Below, piece after piece: positions 9,098 to 17,464 of a stretch of 64,000 nt of DNA. The DNA is taken from positions 744,001 through 808,000 of the forward strand of contig NZ_CP119754.1 in NCBI RefSeq assembly GCF_029319185.1, read 5' to 3'. Under the pieces are notes generated by a model. The model was not told where the DNA came from. It saw only the letters and a program-made list of their open reading frames with translations, and searched no databases. Every line of letters starts with the position of its first letter. Within the stretch, counting starts at the first letter, position 1. Made by a program: the position numbers and the translations under genes. The DNA is from Superficieibacter sp. HKU1 (GTDB taxonomy: Bacteria; Pseudomonadota; Gammaproteobacteria; Enterobacterales; Enterobacteriaceae).

Positions 9098-9122
9098 GCC
9101 CGGTGGCGCAAGGCTACCGGGC
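9098..9122. repeat. REP-like palindrome
   Basis: GCCCGGT ... ACCGGGC stem with a GGCGCAAGGCT-type centre. This is the classic enterobacterial intergenic repeat placed between convergent genes (PTS IIC and fhuF). It may also serve as a transcription barrier. Confidence 0.75.
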
Positions 9123-9125
9123 AGG

Positions 9126-9917
9126 TTATTTGGTCAATGTGCAGTCGCCGCACTGCTGAACATCCGGCAGGCGGTAACGCTGACAGCAGGTACGACGTAC
9201 CAGTAGTCCATCGCGTGGAACCACGGTGCGCCACAGCGGATTATCGCTGCCATCTGCAAGTGCTTTGTTGAAGAAAATATGCTGGCGGAGCGTTTCCGTC
9301 AGCGCATCGCCCAGTAGCGGTTTCATCTCACCCAGATACCAGTTAATCAGATAACCCGTATTACTCCAGATAAGTTTGCCGTTAATGTCTCCCGTCGCTT
9401 CGAGGGCTTTCACGACCGGGATTAACGCCTGAGTCACCAGCTTTTCTATACGTTTAACAGGGGAGAGCGCTGTGCCTTGCGGATCGTCAATAACATCGAT
9501 CCAGAAGCAGGCCGCGCGGCCCGTCTCATGAAACTCAACGTGAAAATGTTCAGGTGAAAGGTCAGGTGCGTGTTGTCCGGTCAGCAGAGCCAGCATCAGC
9601 GGTGGGACCAGCAATCCGAGATACCACTGTGCCCACAGCGAAATCAGCGGTTTGTCTTCACGTGGCAACAAGGGCTGATTGCGGTAGATATGATCGCCAT
9701 ACAACGCCAGCAGACGTTTTAACTCTGCCGGGCGCGACCAGGTCGCCAGCGTCATCGCATGGACGGGCGGCAACTCGTCAAGCCGGATGAAATCGAGCAT
9801 ATGCGCCCGGTTTTCTGCGATGGTGTTACGTATAGCGTCCGCCAGCGTTACTCTCTTCTCGGTAAAAGGAGCCAGCCAGATAACATTTTCAGTAATCGAT
9901 GCGGAACGATAAGTCAT
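9126..9917 (-). CDS. fhuF: Ferric siderophore reductase FhuF
   Basis: A 263-residue cytoplasmic [2Fe-2S] protein that reduces hydroxamate-bound iron such as ferrioxamine and ferrichrome. The C-terminal cluster ligands RTCCQRYRLPDVQQCGDC (Cys-Cys-x10-Cys-x2-Cys) are intact and identical to E. coli FhuF. A Fur box (9942-9960) immediately upstream indicates iron repression. Confidence 0.96.
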   Translation of the reverse strand: MTYRSASITENVIWLAPFTEKRVTLADAIRNTIAENRAHMLDFIRLDELPPVHAMTLATWSRPAELKRLLALYGDHIYRNQPLLPREDKPLISLWAQWYLGLLVPPLMLALLTGQHAPDLSPEHFHVEFHETGRAACFWIDVIDDPQGTALSPVKRIEKLVTQALIPVVKALEATGDINGKLIWSNTGYLINWYLGEMKPLLGDALTETLRQHIFFNKALADGSDNPLWRTVVPRDGLLVRRTCCQRYRLPDVQQCGDCTLTK

Positions 9918-9941
9918 ACGTAAAGTAAGGATAGGAATCTA

Positions 9942-9960
9942 AATGATAATGATTGCCAAT
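9942..9960 (-). promoter_or_regulatory. Fur box of fhuF
   Basis: AATGATAATGATTGCCAAT on the plus strand. Read on the minus strand it contains GCAATCATTATCATT, close to the Fur consensus GATAATGATAATCATTATC. It lies 25 bases upstream of the fhuF start, as in E. coli. Confidence 0.85.
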
Positions 9961-10012
9961 CCTAACTATAGATAAATCCGATCGCAACTCTTTTTCGTTG
10001 CACAAAGAATGT

Positions 10013-11077
10013 TCAGGCGAAGCAGATATCGTCGCTGCTCAGAATATTGTTACGCCCCAGATGCTTGGCTTCATACAGCGCTTTATCAGCATTTTCGAGG
10101 GCAAGGTCGACCGCATCACCCTGCAAATCTGCAATACCAATACTCACGGTAACATTGGTCGCAACGCTCTCGTTAAACATATGCGGTATTTTCAGATCGT
10201 AGACCTGCTGGCGAATGCGCTCGGCGGTGTCCCTGGCCCGGGCTGCATCGATATTAGTCACCAGCACCATAAACTCTTCGCCGCCGAACCGGGTGACGAT
10301 ATCACGCGAGCGTACGGCATCGCGGATCGCCGCGGAGACGCGGATCAGCGCCTGGTCACCCATCATATGCCCATAGTGATCGTTGTAAGCTTTAAAATGG
10401 TCGATGTCGATCAGCAGCACGTAGTGCTGTCCGGAGTCGATTGTCAGAAGCGTATCCAGGCGGTTTTTCAGGCCACGCCGGTTATATAATCCGGTAAGCG
10501 GGTCCAGCATGCTGAGATCGTTTAGCGTCTCCCGCTCTTCCAGCAGTTTATACATCAGGCTTTGCGCAAAGTTATCATTACGTTTTTGAATAACGTGCTG
10601 GATCGCGATCCCCACCATCGGCAGAGCAAAGCAATACACCATGCGTGGCCACAATTCGCCATCATTAAGCCACAGACAGGTTAAAAATATCGGCAACGAG
10701 TGCAGGGTGAAAGCGCTAATGTTATTGGGAAACGAGATCGTGCCAATAAATAGCACACTTAATAAGGCAATAATCAGATAGCTAAAATCTGACGGATCGA
10801 TCTGCGCATATTTAATGGCGACATGCCAGGCCCACAGGCAACCCGAGGCTATCGAAATAACATTTATATTTATTTTCTTATGTGGATACAGCGCATGCCA
10901 TACCAGTAACCCCGTGCTTACCAGGGTAATAATGCCTATCGGCAGCGTCAGCGCGCGAGCATTATAAAGCGGGCTGAGGATGATAAAGATGGTTGAGATT
11001 ATGTTGAGGAACAAAAAAAGCCGCAGGGAAAGCTGATATTTTTTGTTCTTCAGGGACCGCCATGTGTGTGCTGTCAT
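10013..11077 (-). CDS. Membrane-bound diguanylate cyclase (GGDEF)
   Basis: A 354-residue protein. The N-terminal half has about six membrane segments (residues 20-180). A catalytic GGDEF domain follows from about residue 195, with the active motif GGEEF and DxLTGLYNRRG. An inhibitory I-site RxxD (RSRD) sits five residues before GGEEF, so product inhibition is expected. It should make cyclic di-GMP. It lies next to fhuF, as does the Salmonella GGDEF protein STM4551, its likely orthologue. Confidence 0.92.
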   Translation of the reverse strand: MTAHTWRSLKNKKYQLSLRLFLFLNIISTIFIILSPLYNARALTLPIGIITLVSTGLLVWHALYPHKKININVISIASGCLWAWHVAIKYAQIDPSDFSYLIIALLSVLFIGTISFPNNISAFTLHSLPIFLTCLWLNDGELWPRMVYCFALPMVGIAIQHVIQKRNDNFAQSLMYKLLEERETLNDLSMLDPLTGLYNRRGLKNRLDTLLTIDSGQHYVLLIDIDHFKAYNDHYGHMMGDQALIRVSAAIRDAVRSRDIVTRFGGEEFMVLVTNIDAARARDTAERIRQQVYDLKIPHMFNESVATNVTVSIGIADLQGDAVDLALENADKALYEAKHLGRNNILSSDDICFA

Positions 11078-11289
11078 ATCAGTAATTCGTTATTTTACTT
11101 GGGGTTAAAAGTGTACATCGCCAAAAGGAAAAATAACGCGCGTGAAAACAGGCGCAAATATCAGGTATTCATAGGTCTCGTTTTTAGGGCGCACAATTTA
11201 TCACCTTAAGGAATGTCTGTCATTACCGCGTAAGTAAATGTGCTGCTGCTTTTTTAATTAGCGCTGACAAATGAGAAAATATGCCATAT

Positions 11290-11308
11290 GATATTGGTTA
11301 TCATTATC
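11290..11308 (+). promoter_or_regulatory. Candidate Fur box before the DUF1435 gene
   Basis: GATATTGGTTATCATTATC matches the 19-base Fur consensus at 16 positions. It ends 18 bases before ATG 11327, overlapping where a promoter or ribosome-binding region would lie. Fur repression of the downstream gene is inferred from this match. Confidence 0.7.
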
Positions 11309-11326
11309 ACTGTGAGAGGCGGAAGC

Positions 11327-11566
11327 ATGTTGCAGCGAGCGCTGGGAAGTGGCTGGGGGGTGTTGATCCCCGGCATTATTATTGCGGGTCTGACATTTGC
11401 CGATCTGTCTATGAGCGTCTGGCGCGGATTAATTGTGCTGGGGCTGTTGCTGACGTCGGGTATGATCTGGCACAAGCGGCTGCGTCATTTTGTTCTTCTG
11501 CCGTCGGGCATGGTGCTGATCGGTGGCATGATGCTGGTGATGATGAATCTGAAACTTATGGGATAA
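11327..11566 (+). CDS. DUF1435 small inner-membrane protein
   Basis: A 79-residue very hydrophobic protein with three membrane segments (GWGVLIPGIIIAGLTFADLS, LIVLGLLLTSGMIW, MVLIGGMMLVMMNLKLMG). It corresponds to the DUF1435 family (Salmonella STM4552 position). ATG 11327 is chosen over ATG 11288 because AGAGGCGGA precedes it and the longer version would place a Fur box inside the coding region. Function is unknown; the Fur box suggests an iron connection. Confidence 0.75.
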   Translation: MLQRALGSGWGVLIPGIIIAGLTFADLSMSVWRGLIVLGLLLTSGMIWHKRLRHFVLLPSGMVLIGGMMLVMMNLKLMG

Positions 11567-11592
11567 GAAAGGAAGGGAAAAGATAAGATATC

Positions 11593-11678
11593 TGGTGCGA
11601 GGGGGGGGACTCGAACCCCCACATCCTAAGGACACTAACACCTGAAGCTAGCGCGTCTACCAATTCCGCCACCTTCGC
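11593..11678 (-). tRNA. leuV: tRNA-Leu (CAG), third of operon
   Basis: Class II tRNA with encoded CCA. The anticodon loop reads TTCAGGT (anticodon CAG). It is one base shorter than its two neighbours because the variable arm reads GTCCTTAGGAT rather than GTCCTTACGGAC, and it has a G in the T loop (GTTCGAG). Both ends GCGAAGG / CCTTCGC-type acceptor pairing are intact. Confidence 0.95.
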
Positions 11679-11711
11679 ACAGTCATCTTACTTTTTTTGA
11701 TATCGCCTCGT

Positions 11712-11798
11712 TGGTGCGAGGGGGGGGACTTGAACCCCCACGTCCGTAAGAACACTAACACCTGAAGCTAGCGCGTCTACCAATTCCGCCACCTTCGC
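11712..11798 (-). tRNA. leuP: tRNA-Leu (CAG), second of operon
   Basis: An 87-base class II tRNA with CCA and anticodon CAG. Its variable arm has GTTC where the first copy has GTCC, a G-U pair in place of C-G. Same strand as the other two, about 30 bases apart, so one precursor transcript is likely. Confidence 0.96.
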
Positions 11799-11826
11799 CC
11801 AGTGCGAGCAATATCAACGTGGATTA

Positions 11827-11913
11827 TGGTGCGAGGGGGGGGACTTGAACCCCCACGTCCGTAAGGACACTAACACCTGAAGCTAGCGCGTCTACCAATT
11901 CCGCCACCTTCGC
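11827..11913 (-). tRNA. leuQ: tRNA-Leu (CAG), first of operon
   Basis: An 87-base class II tRNA with CCA and anticodon CAG, identical in layout to E. coli leuQ. It is the promoter-proximal gene of the leuQPV-type operon. Confidence 0.96.
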
Positions 11914-11954
11914 ATACCATCGACACTCAAAAAGTATCGTTACCACGGAGGCGC

Positions 11955-11982
11955 ATTCTAGATGTTTTCAACTTTTCGTCAA
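11955..11982 (-). promoter_or_regulatory. Promoter of the tRNA-Leu operon
   Basis: On the minus strand, -35 TTGACG and -10 TAGAAT are separated by 16 bases and followed by a GC-rich discriminator (GCGCCTCCG). This is typical of stable-RNA promoters under stringent control. Confidence 0.75.
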
Positions 11983-12045
11983 TAGTTAATTGCGCAGGAC
12001 CGTTTAATTGCTGCAAAAACGGTCATTTATTGACGGCGGTTACAG

Positions 12046-12071
12046 GCCGGATAAGCGAAGCGCTATCCGGC
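12046..12071. repeat. REP-type palindrome after rsmC
   Basis: GCCGGATA ... TATCCGGC with a GCGAAGCGC centre, the standard enterobacterial REP sequence. It sits between the 3' end of rsmC and the tRNA operon promoter. Confidence 0.85.
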
Positions 12072-12096
12072 GTTAACCGCGCGGGTTAGCGGGTCG

Positions 12097-13128
12097 TTAT
12101 GACTTCTTCGCCTGACGCGTCATGATCGCACGATACACCTTAAAGCGACCCGTTTGCGCGAGCACTTCATGGAAGCCGAAGGTTTCATCCAGCGCCTGGG
12201 GATAAGGCAGGAAGGCGTTAGCCACAATCCGCAATTCGCCGCCGCTGTTTAAATGACGAACCGCGCCGCGAATCAGCGTTTGCGCGGCTTCAAAGCTGGT
12301 CTGCATCCCGTCATGGAACGGCGGGTTGGAAATAATCATGTCAAAACGCCCCGTCACGTCGGAGAAGACGTTGCTGGCGAAAACCTCGCCTTCCAGTCCA
12401 TTAGCGGCAAGCGTTGCGCGGCTGGCTTCTACCGCTGGAGCGCTGACGTCACACAAGGTCAGACGCACTTTAGGCGAGTGGCTGGCGAGCACCGTTGCCA
12501 GCACGCCTGCACCACAACCGACATCCAGCACTTTACCTTTCGTGTGCGGGGTGAGCGTGGAGAGCAGAAGCTGGCTGCCTGCATCCAGACCGTCGCGGCT
12601 AAAGACGCCCGGCAGCGTTTTGATGGTCAGATCGTTAAGAGCGTACTCATTCCAGAACGCCTGTGCATCAAACGTCGGCTGTTTTTCCAGACGACCGTGA
12701 TACAGACCGCAGCGGCGCGCGCTGTCAATTTTGTTGAGCGGAGCCAGATCGGCCAGCATCTGCTCGGCGCTACGCACGCCGCTGCGATTTTCACCAACCA
12801 CAAAAATATCGGTGCCGATGGGCAGCAGAGACAGCAGATTCAGCAACTGAAACTGTGCTTCCGGCTTGTTCTTCGGCCAGTAGTAAATCAGCGTATCGCA
12901 GTCGGCGACATCCGCCGCTTCAGCAACCAGGCTGAAACGCACGCGATCGCCCATCTGGCGGTCCAGCACCTGCCAGTGATGATACATTTGCGTATGGGCG
13001 CGGCTGAATGCCGTTTCAAGGCGAGCGGGCAGGTCATCCTGCAAATCACCGGCAAAAATTATACGGCTCTGTTCGAAATCATCACTGTGGCGCAGCAAGA
13101 CTTCACTTGCCGGAGTAAAAGCAGACAT
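12097..13128 (-). CDS. rsmC: 16S rRNA m2G1207 methyltransferase RsmC
   Basis: A 343-residue SAM-dependent methyltransferase that modifies G1207 of 16S rRNA in the 30S subunit; the length equals E. coli RsmC. The N-terminal pseudo-catalytic domain is followed by the active domain with the SAM loop VLDVGCGAGVLA (around residue 200) and the catalytic IISNPPFHDG motif. It is divergent from holD across a 103-base gap. Confidence 0.96.
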   Translation of the reverse strand: MSAFTPASEVLLRHSDDFEQSRIIFAGDLQDDLPARLETAFSRAHTQMYHHWQVLDRQMGDRVRFSLVAEAADVADCDTLIYYWPKNKPEAQFQLLNLLSLLPIGTDIFVVGENRSGVRSAEQMLADLAPLNKIDSARRCGLYHGRLEKQPTFDAQAFWNEYALNDLTIKTLPGVFSRDGLDAGSQLLLSTLTPHTKGKVLDVGCGAGVLATVLASHSPKVRLTLCDVSAPAVEASRATLAANGLEGEVFASNVFSDVTGRFDMIISNPPFHDGMQTSFEAAQTLIRGAVRHLNSGGELRIVANAFLPYPQALDETFGFHEVLAQTGRFKVYRAIMTRQAKKS

Positions 13129-13231
13129 GAAAGGTTCCTCTATTATACCTGGCGGCGATTATAGAGGTTTGTTGGCGCAGTTTCGACGAATTTGCTATAT
13201 TTGCGCCCCTGACAGACAGGAGCGCTCACCT

Positions 13232-13645
13232 ATGACAACCCGACGAGAGTGGCAATTACAGCAGCTGGGCATCACCCGGTGGTCGCTACGCCGTCCCGGC
13301 GCGCTACAGGGTGAAATCGCCATTACGCTGCCGGCGCACGTACGTCTGGTGATGGCTGGCAACGATCTGCCCGCGCTTAATGAACCGTTAATCCGCGATA
13401 TTCTGCGGGCTTTAGCTCTGACGCCCGATCAGGTCCTGCAATTGACGCCGGATCGGGTTGCCATGTTGCCTGAAGGCAGCCGCTGTAATAGCTGGCGTCT
13501 GGGCACCGACGAGCCGGTGTTGCTTGAGGGCGCGCAAATGGCAACGCCGACCTGGGCTGACTTACGTTCTAATCCGGCGGCCCGTGCCGCGCTATGGCAA
13601 CAAATTTGCACTTATGAACACGATTTCTTTCCTCAACACGACTGA
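13232..13645 (+). CDS. holD: DNA polymerase III psi subunit
   Basis: Psi subunit linking the clamp loader to chi (HolC) and SSB. The 137-residue protein matches E. coli HolD from MTTRREWQLQQLGITRWSLR onward. ATG 13232 is preceded by AGGAGCG, and longer in-frame extensions lack a ribosome site. Its last 32 bases overlap rimI, so translation is coupled. Confidence 0.95.
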   Translation: MTTRREWQLQQLGITRWSLRRPGALQGEIAITLPAHVRLVMAGNDLPALNEPLIRDILRALALTPDQVLQLTPDRVAMLPEGSRCNSWRLGTDEPVLLEGAQMATPTWADLRSNPAARAALWQQICTYEHDFFPQHD

Positions 13646-14060
13646 TTTCGCCCGCGCCTGGGAAATTGAAAAGCGCGCCCACGCCTTTCCGTGGAGTGAA
13701 ACTACCTTCGCGAGTAATCAGGGCGATCGCTATCTCAACTACCAGCTCATTACTGAGGGAAAAATGGCGGCATTTGCCATCACTCAGGTGGTGCTGGATG
13801 AAGCCACGCTGTTCAATATTGCCGTTCACCCGGCTTTTCAACGGCGGGGATTCGGACGTGAGCTGCTCGAACACCTGATCGATGCGCTGGAAAAACGCGG
13901 CGTCGTCACGCTGTGGCTTGAGGTACGCGCGTCTAATGCCGCCGCCATCGCGCTGTACGAACATTTAGGTTTTAACGAAGCGACGATCCGCCGCAACTAT
14001 TACCCCACCGCCGACGGGCGGGAAGACGCCATAATAATGGCGCTGCCAATAAGCATGTAA
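13614..14060 (+). CDS. rimI: Ribosomal protein S18 N-acetyltransferase RimI
   Basis: GNAT-family acetyltransferase that acetylates the N-terminal alanine of S18. At 148 residues it is full length. The acetyl-CoA loop HPAFQRRGFGRELL (V/Q-x-x-R-G-x-G/A type) and WLEVRASNAAAIALYEHLGF are present. It starts inside holD in a different frame. Confidence 0.95.
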   Translation: MNTISFLNTTDFARAWEIEKRAHAFPWSETTFASNQGDRYLNYQLITEGKMAAFAITQVVLDEATLFNIAVHPAFQRRGFGRELLEHLIDALEKRGVVTLWLEVRASNAAAIALYEHLGFNEATIRRNYYPTADGREDAIIMALPISM

Positions 14061-14071
14061 CAAAAGGTGAA

Positions 14072-14752
14072 ATGATGACGTGGGACTGGATATTTTTTGA
14101 CGCGGACGAAACGCTGTTTACCTTTGATTCGTTCGGCGGCTTACAGCGGATGTTTCTCGACTACAGCGTGACCTTCACCGCAGACGATTTCCAGGACTAC
14201 CAGGCCGTTAATAAGCCGCTGTGGGTGGATTATCAGAACGGCGCCATCACGTCGCTTCAGCTCCAGCATCAGCGTTTTCAGGGCTGGTCCGAACGCCTGA
14301 GCGTCCCGGCGGGCGACCTTAACGCTGCTTTTTTAAATGCGATGGCCGAAATCTGTGCGCCGCTGCCGGGCGCGGTATCGCTGCTTGATGCGCTACGGGG
14401 TAAAGCAAAGCTCGGGATCATTACCAATGGTTTCACCGCGCTACAGCAAATTCGCCTTGAACGCACCGGCCTGCGCGATTATTTTGATCTCCTGATCGTC
14501 TCTGAAGAAGTCGGCGTTGCCAAGCCCGATGCGCGGATCTTTGATTATGCGCTGGCGCAGGCGGGCAATCCGGATCGTTCCCGGGTGCTGATGGTAGGCG
14601 ATACCGCCGAGTCGGATATTCGCGGCGGCATCAATGCCGGACTATCGACCTGCTGGCTGAATGCGCATGGTCACGTCCTGCCAACGGACCTTAAGCCGAC
14701 CTGGACCGTCACCTCATTACGCGAACTGGAGCAGCTCCTGTGTAAACATTGA
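14072..14752 (+). CDS. yjjG: Pyrimidine nucleotidase YjjG (HAD family)
   Basis: House-cleaning 5'-nucleotidase that removes non-canonical pyrimidine nucleotides. HAD motif I is DADET (residues 10-14), motif II is IITNGF, and motifs III/IV are [11 protein letters not shown] and [13 protein letters not shown]. The 226-residue protein is intact. Adjacent ATGs at 14072 and 14075 are both possible starts. It ends about 95 bases before the original prfC start. Confidence 0.95.
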
Positions 14753-14780
14753 TTGTCTGACCGATGCTCTTGAGTACAAT
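14753..14780 (+). promoter_or_regulatory. Original prfC promoter, now driving a stub
   Basis: TTGTCT and TACAAT with a 16-base spacer lie 67 bases before the original prfC start. After prophage insertion this promoter only reads the 29-codon remnant and phage attL DNA. Confidence 0.45.
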
Positions 14781-14846
14781 AGCCGCAATTTTCGTATTTT
14801 ACGCTGCGTGGCCTGCTGCCGCGCACCTACACAGAAGATGTTAACT

Positions 14847-14936
14847 ATGACGTTGTCTCCTTATTTGCAAGAGGTGGCGAAGCGCCGTACTTTTGCCATT
14901 ATCTCTCACCCCTATAAGCTACCTGCCGTTAACTAA
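14847..14936 (+). pseudogene. prfC: 5' remnant of prfC at attL
   Basis: The original prfC start [20 protein letters not shown] is followed by HP and then phage-derived YKLPAVN and a stop, giving 29 codons. Homology to RF3 ends exactly at the integration core. The functional gene has been rebuilt at the other prophage end (59728). Confidence 0.93.
14892..14911 (+). other. attL core
   Basis: TTTGCCATTATCTCTCACCC is shared exactly with attR at 59773-59792. It lies inside the 5' end of prfC (codons for FAIISHP). Homology ends abruptly on the right at base 14912. Confidence 0.93.
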
Positions 14937-15138
14937 ATTCAAATCCATCATTATTCTTCAAACTCCTTTCACTAATCCATATAACATGTTGGTGTGCGTG
15001 GCTTTTCATTCTTCATCTCATACCAATTCCTTTCATTTGAATCATTGTTAATTCGATTACTTTCGCCAAATTTCTGTACATGCTATTGTACATAATGTAC
15101 AAACCAGATAAGTTTTTTTAGTTTGTACAAGGTGGGCT
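14937..15138. other. attP arm region left of int, with TGTACAT palindrome
   Basis: About 200 AT-rich bases without a gene. The perfect palindrome TTGTACAT-A-ATGTACAA (15086-15102) and a further TTTGTACAA at 15120-15129 lie just before int. The same TTGTACAT word recurs beside attR (59663-59715), so these are candidate integrase arm sites. Confidence 0.55.
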
Positions 15139-16344
15139 ATGGCACTGTCGGATACGTGGTTACGTTCGGTAACGGGCAAGGAACGCGAAAAGGTTATAGT
15201 GAAGTCGGATCGGGATGGCTTATCTGTCAGAGTATCACCGAAAGGGCGCGTGGTTTTTCAGTACCGCTATCAGTGGGCGGGAAGAGGCGAGCGTATGGAT
15301 ATCGGAACTTATCCCGCCACAGGCCTTAAAGAAGCACGAGACGAGGTGATCCGGCTTCGCGGAGAACTTGAGGCAAACAGAAACCCGAAACTGGTCCGCC
15401 TGGCTGAGAAGAGAAAAGCTACTGGAGCGCTGACCATTGAAGCGGCTATCACGGTTTGGTACGACACCTATTGCCTCAAGAATAAAAAAGGCGCGGATCA
15501 AATCCTTCGATCCTTTCAAATCCACCTTTTTCCCAAAATAGGAAGCATGCCGCATGATGCCGCTAGTCTGCATGACTGGCTGGAGGTTCTGGAGCCGCTA
15601 AGCCTAAAGCTGCCTGGTATTGCTGATCGTTTGCTGGTTAACGCAAAGCAGGCGCATGCATGGGCTTATAAGAGAAAGCTGGTGGAGAACCGCCCGCTGT
15701 CCGACATAACCAGTAAGGACATGGACATCAAAAAAGGGCAGGGTGAGAGATTCCTTAGCCATGAAGAAATCAGAATTCTGTATGCTGCTATCGAAGGTTC
15801 CCGCATGGTTCCAAAGTATCGGGCCTTTATAAAACTGTTGCTGCACTTTGGTTGTCGGCCTGCTGAGCTAATCGGTGCAAGGGTTAGTGATTTCGACATG
15901 CTCAGCAAGGTATGGACAGTTCCGCCAGAACGGCATAAAACAGGAACGGTAACAGGAAAGCCATTGAAGAGACCGATAATAGAGCCGATAGAAGAATTGA
16001 TTAAGCATTCCATTTCGATGAACAATGGTTCAGATATGCTTTTCACTAAAGAGAATAGTCGCGAACCTGTTGGCAAATCATCTCTCCAGTCTTTGCCATA
16101 CAACCTGACTAAGTATGCCTGGCGGAGACTAGGATATCAGTTTCCTCACTGGTCGCTTTACGATCTGAGAAGAACCGCAAGAACTAATTTTTCTGACCTG
16201 ACAGAGCCACATGTGGCTGAAATAATGCTCGGTCATAAACTGCCAGGGGTTTGGCAGGTTTATGACAAGAGCGATTATCTCGAAGCACAGCGAAAAGCTT
16301 ACCGGGCGTGGTGGGAACGGGTTGAGACCATTGTTAAGGTGTAA
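15139..16344 (+). CDS. int: Tyrosine integrase, DUF4102 N-terminus
   Basis: A 401-residue site-specific recombinase. The N-terminal DUF4102 arm-binding region (YRYQWAGRGERMDIGTYPAT) is followed by a SAM-like core-binding region and the catalytic domain. Active residues are Arg in HFGCRPAELIGARVSDFD, the RRT motif SLYDLRRTART, His in MLGHKLPGVW and Tyr in QVYDKSDY. It catalyses insertion at the prfC core next to it. GTACAAGGTGGGCT precedes ATG 15139. Confidence 0.95.
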   Translation: MALSDTWLRSVTGKEREKVIVKSDRDGLSVRVSPKGRVVFQYRYQWAGRGERMDIGTYPATGLKEARDEVIRLRGELEANRNPKLVRLAEKRKATGALTIEAAITVWYDTYCLKNKKGADQILRSFQIHLFPKIGSMPHDAASLHDWLEVLEPLSLKLPGIADRLLVNAKQAHAWAYKRKLVENRPLSDITSKDMDIKKGQGERFLSHEEIRILYAAIEGSRMVPKYRAFIKLLLHFGCRPAELIGARVSDFDMLSKVWTVPPERHKTGTVTGKPLKRPIIEPIEELIKHSISMNNGSDMLFTKENSREPVGKSSLQSLPYNLTKYAWRRLGYQFPHWSLYDLRRTARTNFSDLTEPHVAEIMLGHKLPGVWQVYDKSDYLEAQRKAYRAWWERVETIVKV

Positions 16345-16528
16345 CCCCGGCGAACCGTTGAATTTTATGCGCCGCCCATTTGTTGGGACAGGATTTAATA
16401 TCCGGGTCCGGGAACTCGGGGCGGTACTTCTGTCCCGTTTTTCCATTTATGCTGTTCCAGCGAAGCACTGTTGATACGGAAACTCCGCAGTAGTCGGCCA
16501 CCTGTTTAGTTGTCATTAAATCGCTCAT
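16334..16528 (-). CDS. Excisionase / AlpA-like HTH protein
   Basis: A 64-residue DNA-binding protein with MTTKQVADYCGVSVSTVLRW at the N-terminus, a MerR/AlpA-type winged HTH. ATG 16528 follows a strong GAGGTGAG site. It converges with int, overlapping its 3' end by 11 bases. Being beside int it is the likely recombination directionality factor; this role is inferred from fold and position. Confidence 0.75.
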   Translation of the reverse strand: MSDLMTTKQVADYCGVSVSTVLRWNSINGKTGQKYRPEFPDPDIKSCPNKWAAHKIQRFAGVTP

Positions 16529-16535
16529 ACTCACC

Positions 16536-16682
16536 TCACACCACATTCAGGCCACGGCAGTGGCACCACACATCAAACATCCGCTTAACCACTTCCCGGC
16601 AATAGTAACCGTTAATATCTCGCGTAACGTCGTACCGCCCGCCATAACGGAGCCGGACCCACATCTCAAATTCCCGGTTCAT
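16536..16682 (-). CDS. Small phage protein, unknown
   Basis: Probably 48 residues from MNREFEMWVRLRYGG, basic and aromatic. The start overlaps the end of the upstream gene by 17 bases. No family is recognised with confidence; it belongs to the leftward early operon. Confidence 0.6.
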   Translation of the reverse strand: MNREFEMWVRLRYGGRYDVTRDINGYYCREVVKRMFDVWCHCRGLNVV

Positions 16683-17046
16683 TATTCTGAGCCTCTTCCA
16701 GTTTTTCACGGGCGCGCTGTGCACATCGTGCGAAGGATGATGGCGTCACAATGTCGCGCAATTCTGCAATGAGGTAATCATTGTGCTGCTGGTGCGATTG
16801 CACGTTTTGCTCTTTTTCCAGTTGACGCAGGACCGCCAGGCGGGCAGTGACCAGCCGACGTTTGGCTTTTACCGTGCGCAGCGCCTTCTCAGCGCTCTTT
16901 CTCCATGCGCTTGACCCAACAGTGCCGTATGACTGTTCGATCTGCTGCTCAATACTCAACTGCGCCATTTCCGCGTTCGCCAGTTGTTCGAGACAGGCAA
17001 CAACAGTGTTAAGGTTGTTAGTGTCGATATGTGTTTTCTGCATCAC
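16666..17046 (-). CDS. Phage early protein, coiled-coil, unknown
   Basis: A 126-residue, highly charged helical protein (KRRLVTARLAVLRQLEKEQN). It has no recognised domain. Its ATG overlaps the stop of the upstream gene by four bases (ATGA), typical of this operon. Confidence 0.7.
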   Translation of the reverse strand: MMQKTHIDTNNLNTVVACLEQLANAEMAQLSIEQQIEQSYGTVGSSAWRKSAEKALRTVKAKRRLVTARLAVLRQLEKEQNVQSHQQHNDYLIAELRDIVTPSSFARCAQRAREKLEEAQNNEPGI

Positions 17047-17243
17047 TCTGTTGTCTCCTGTTCTGCTTCAATAATGGCGTCAACCGCATGCATCAGGCTG
17101 CCTGCCATCTCGTCATAATCACACCATGCGTCCTGATTCAGGAACGCATCCAGAATGACCGGCGCAAGCATGGCAACCAGGTGCTGGCGGTAGGTCATGG
17201 CAGCGCCCGGGCGGGGAATTGTCTGGTATTTGCCATTACTCAT
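17043..17243 (-). CDS. Small phage early protein, unknown
   Basis: 66 residues, acidic C-terminus (EAEQETTE). It is linked by four-base overlaps on both sides. It resembles anonymous small proteins of lambdoid early regions. No function assigned. Confidence 0.7.
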   Translation of the reverse strand: MSNGKYQTIPRPGAAMTYRQHLVAMLAPVILDAFLNQDAWCDYDEMAGSLMHAVDAIIEAEQETTE

Positions 17244-17464
17244 CGTGAAATCTCCTGTAATGCAATTTTGTATGCCCGAAGCATGCGGTTTGATGGACCG
17301 GAAATAACGGTTTTCATGCAGAAGAAACCGGTACGCCTTGAGGAAAGCCCCTGGACCATAAACAGAGTGATGTCGACCACCAGATTGTGCCGGCGGAACT
17401 CAAACACAGTGCTGGTAATGACAAGTTTCGACACCGCGCCCTGGTCCTTAAATTCGATTTTCAT
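17240..17464 (-). CDS. Small phage early protein, unknown
   Basis: 74 residues, mixed charge, no recognised motif. It has ATGA overlap with the beta-clamp-like gene upstream and with the next gene downstream. Confidence 0.65.
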   Translation of the reverse strand: MKIEFKDQGAVSKLVITSTVFEFRRHNLVVDITLFMVQGLSSRRTGFFCMKTVISGPSNRMLRAYKIALQEISR

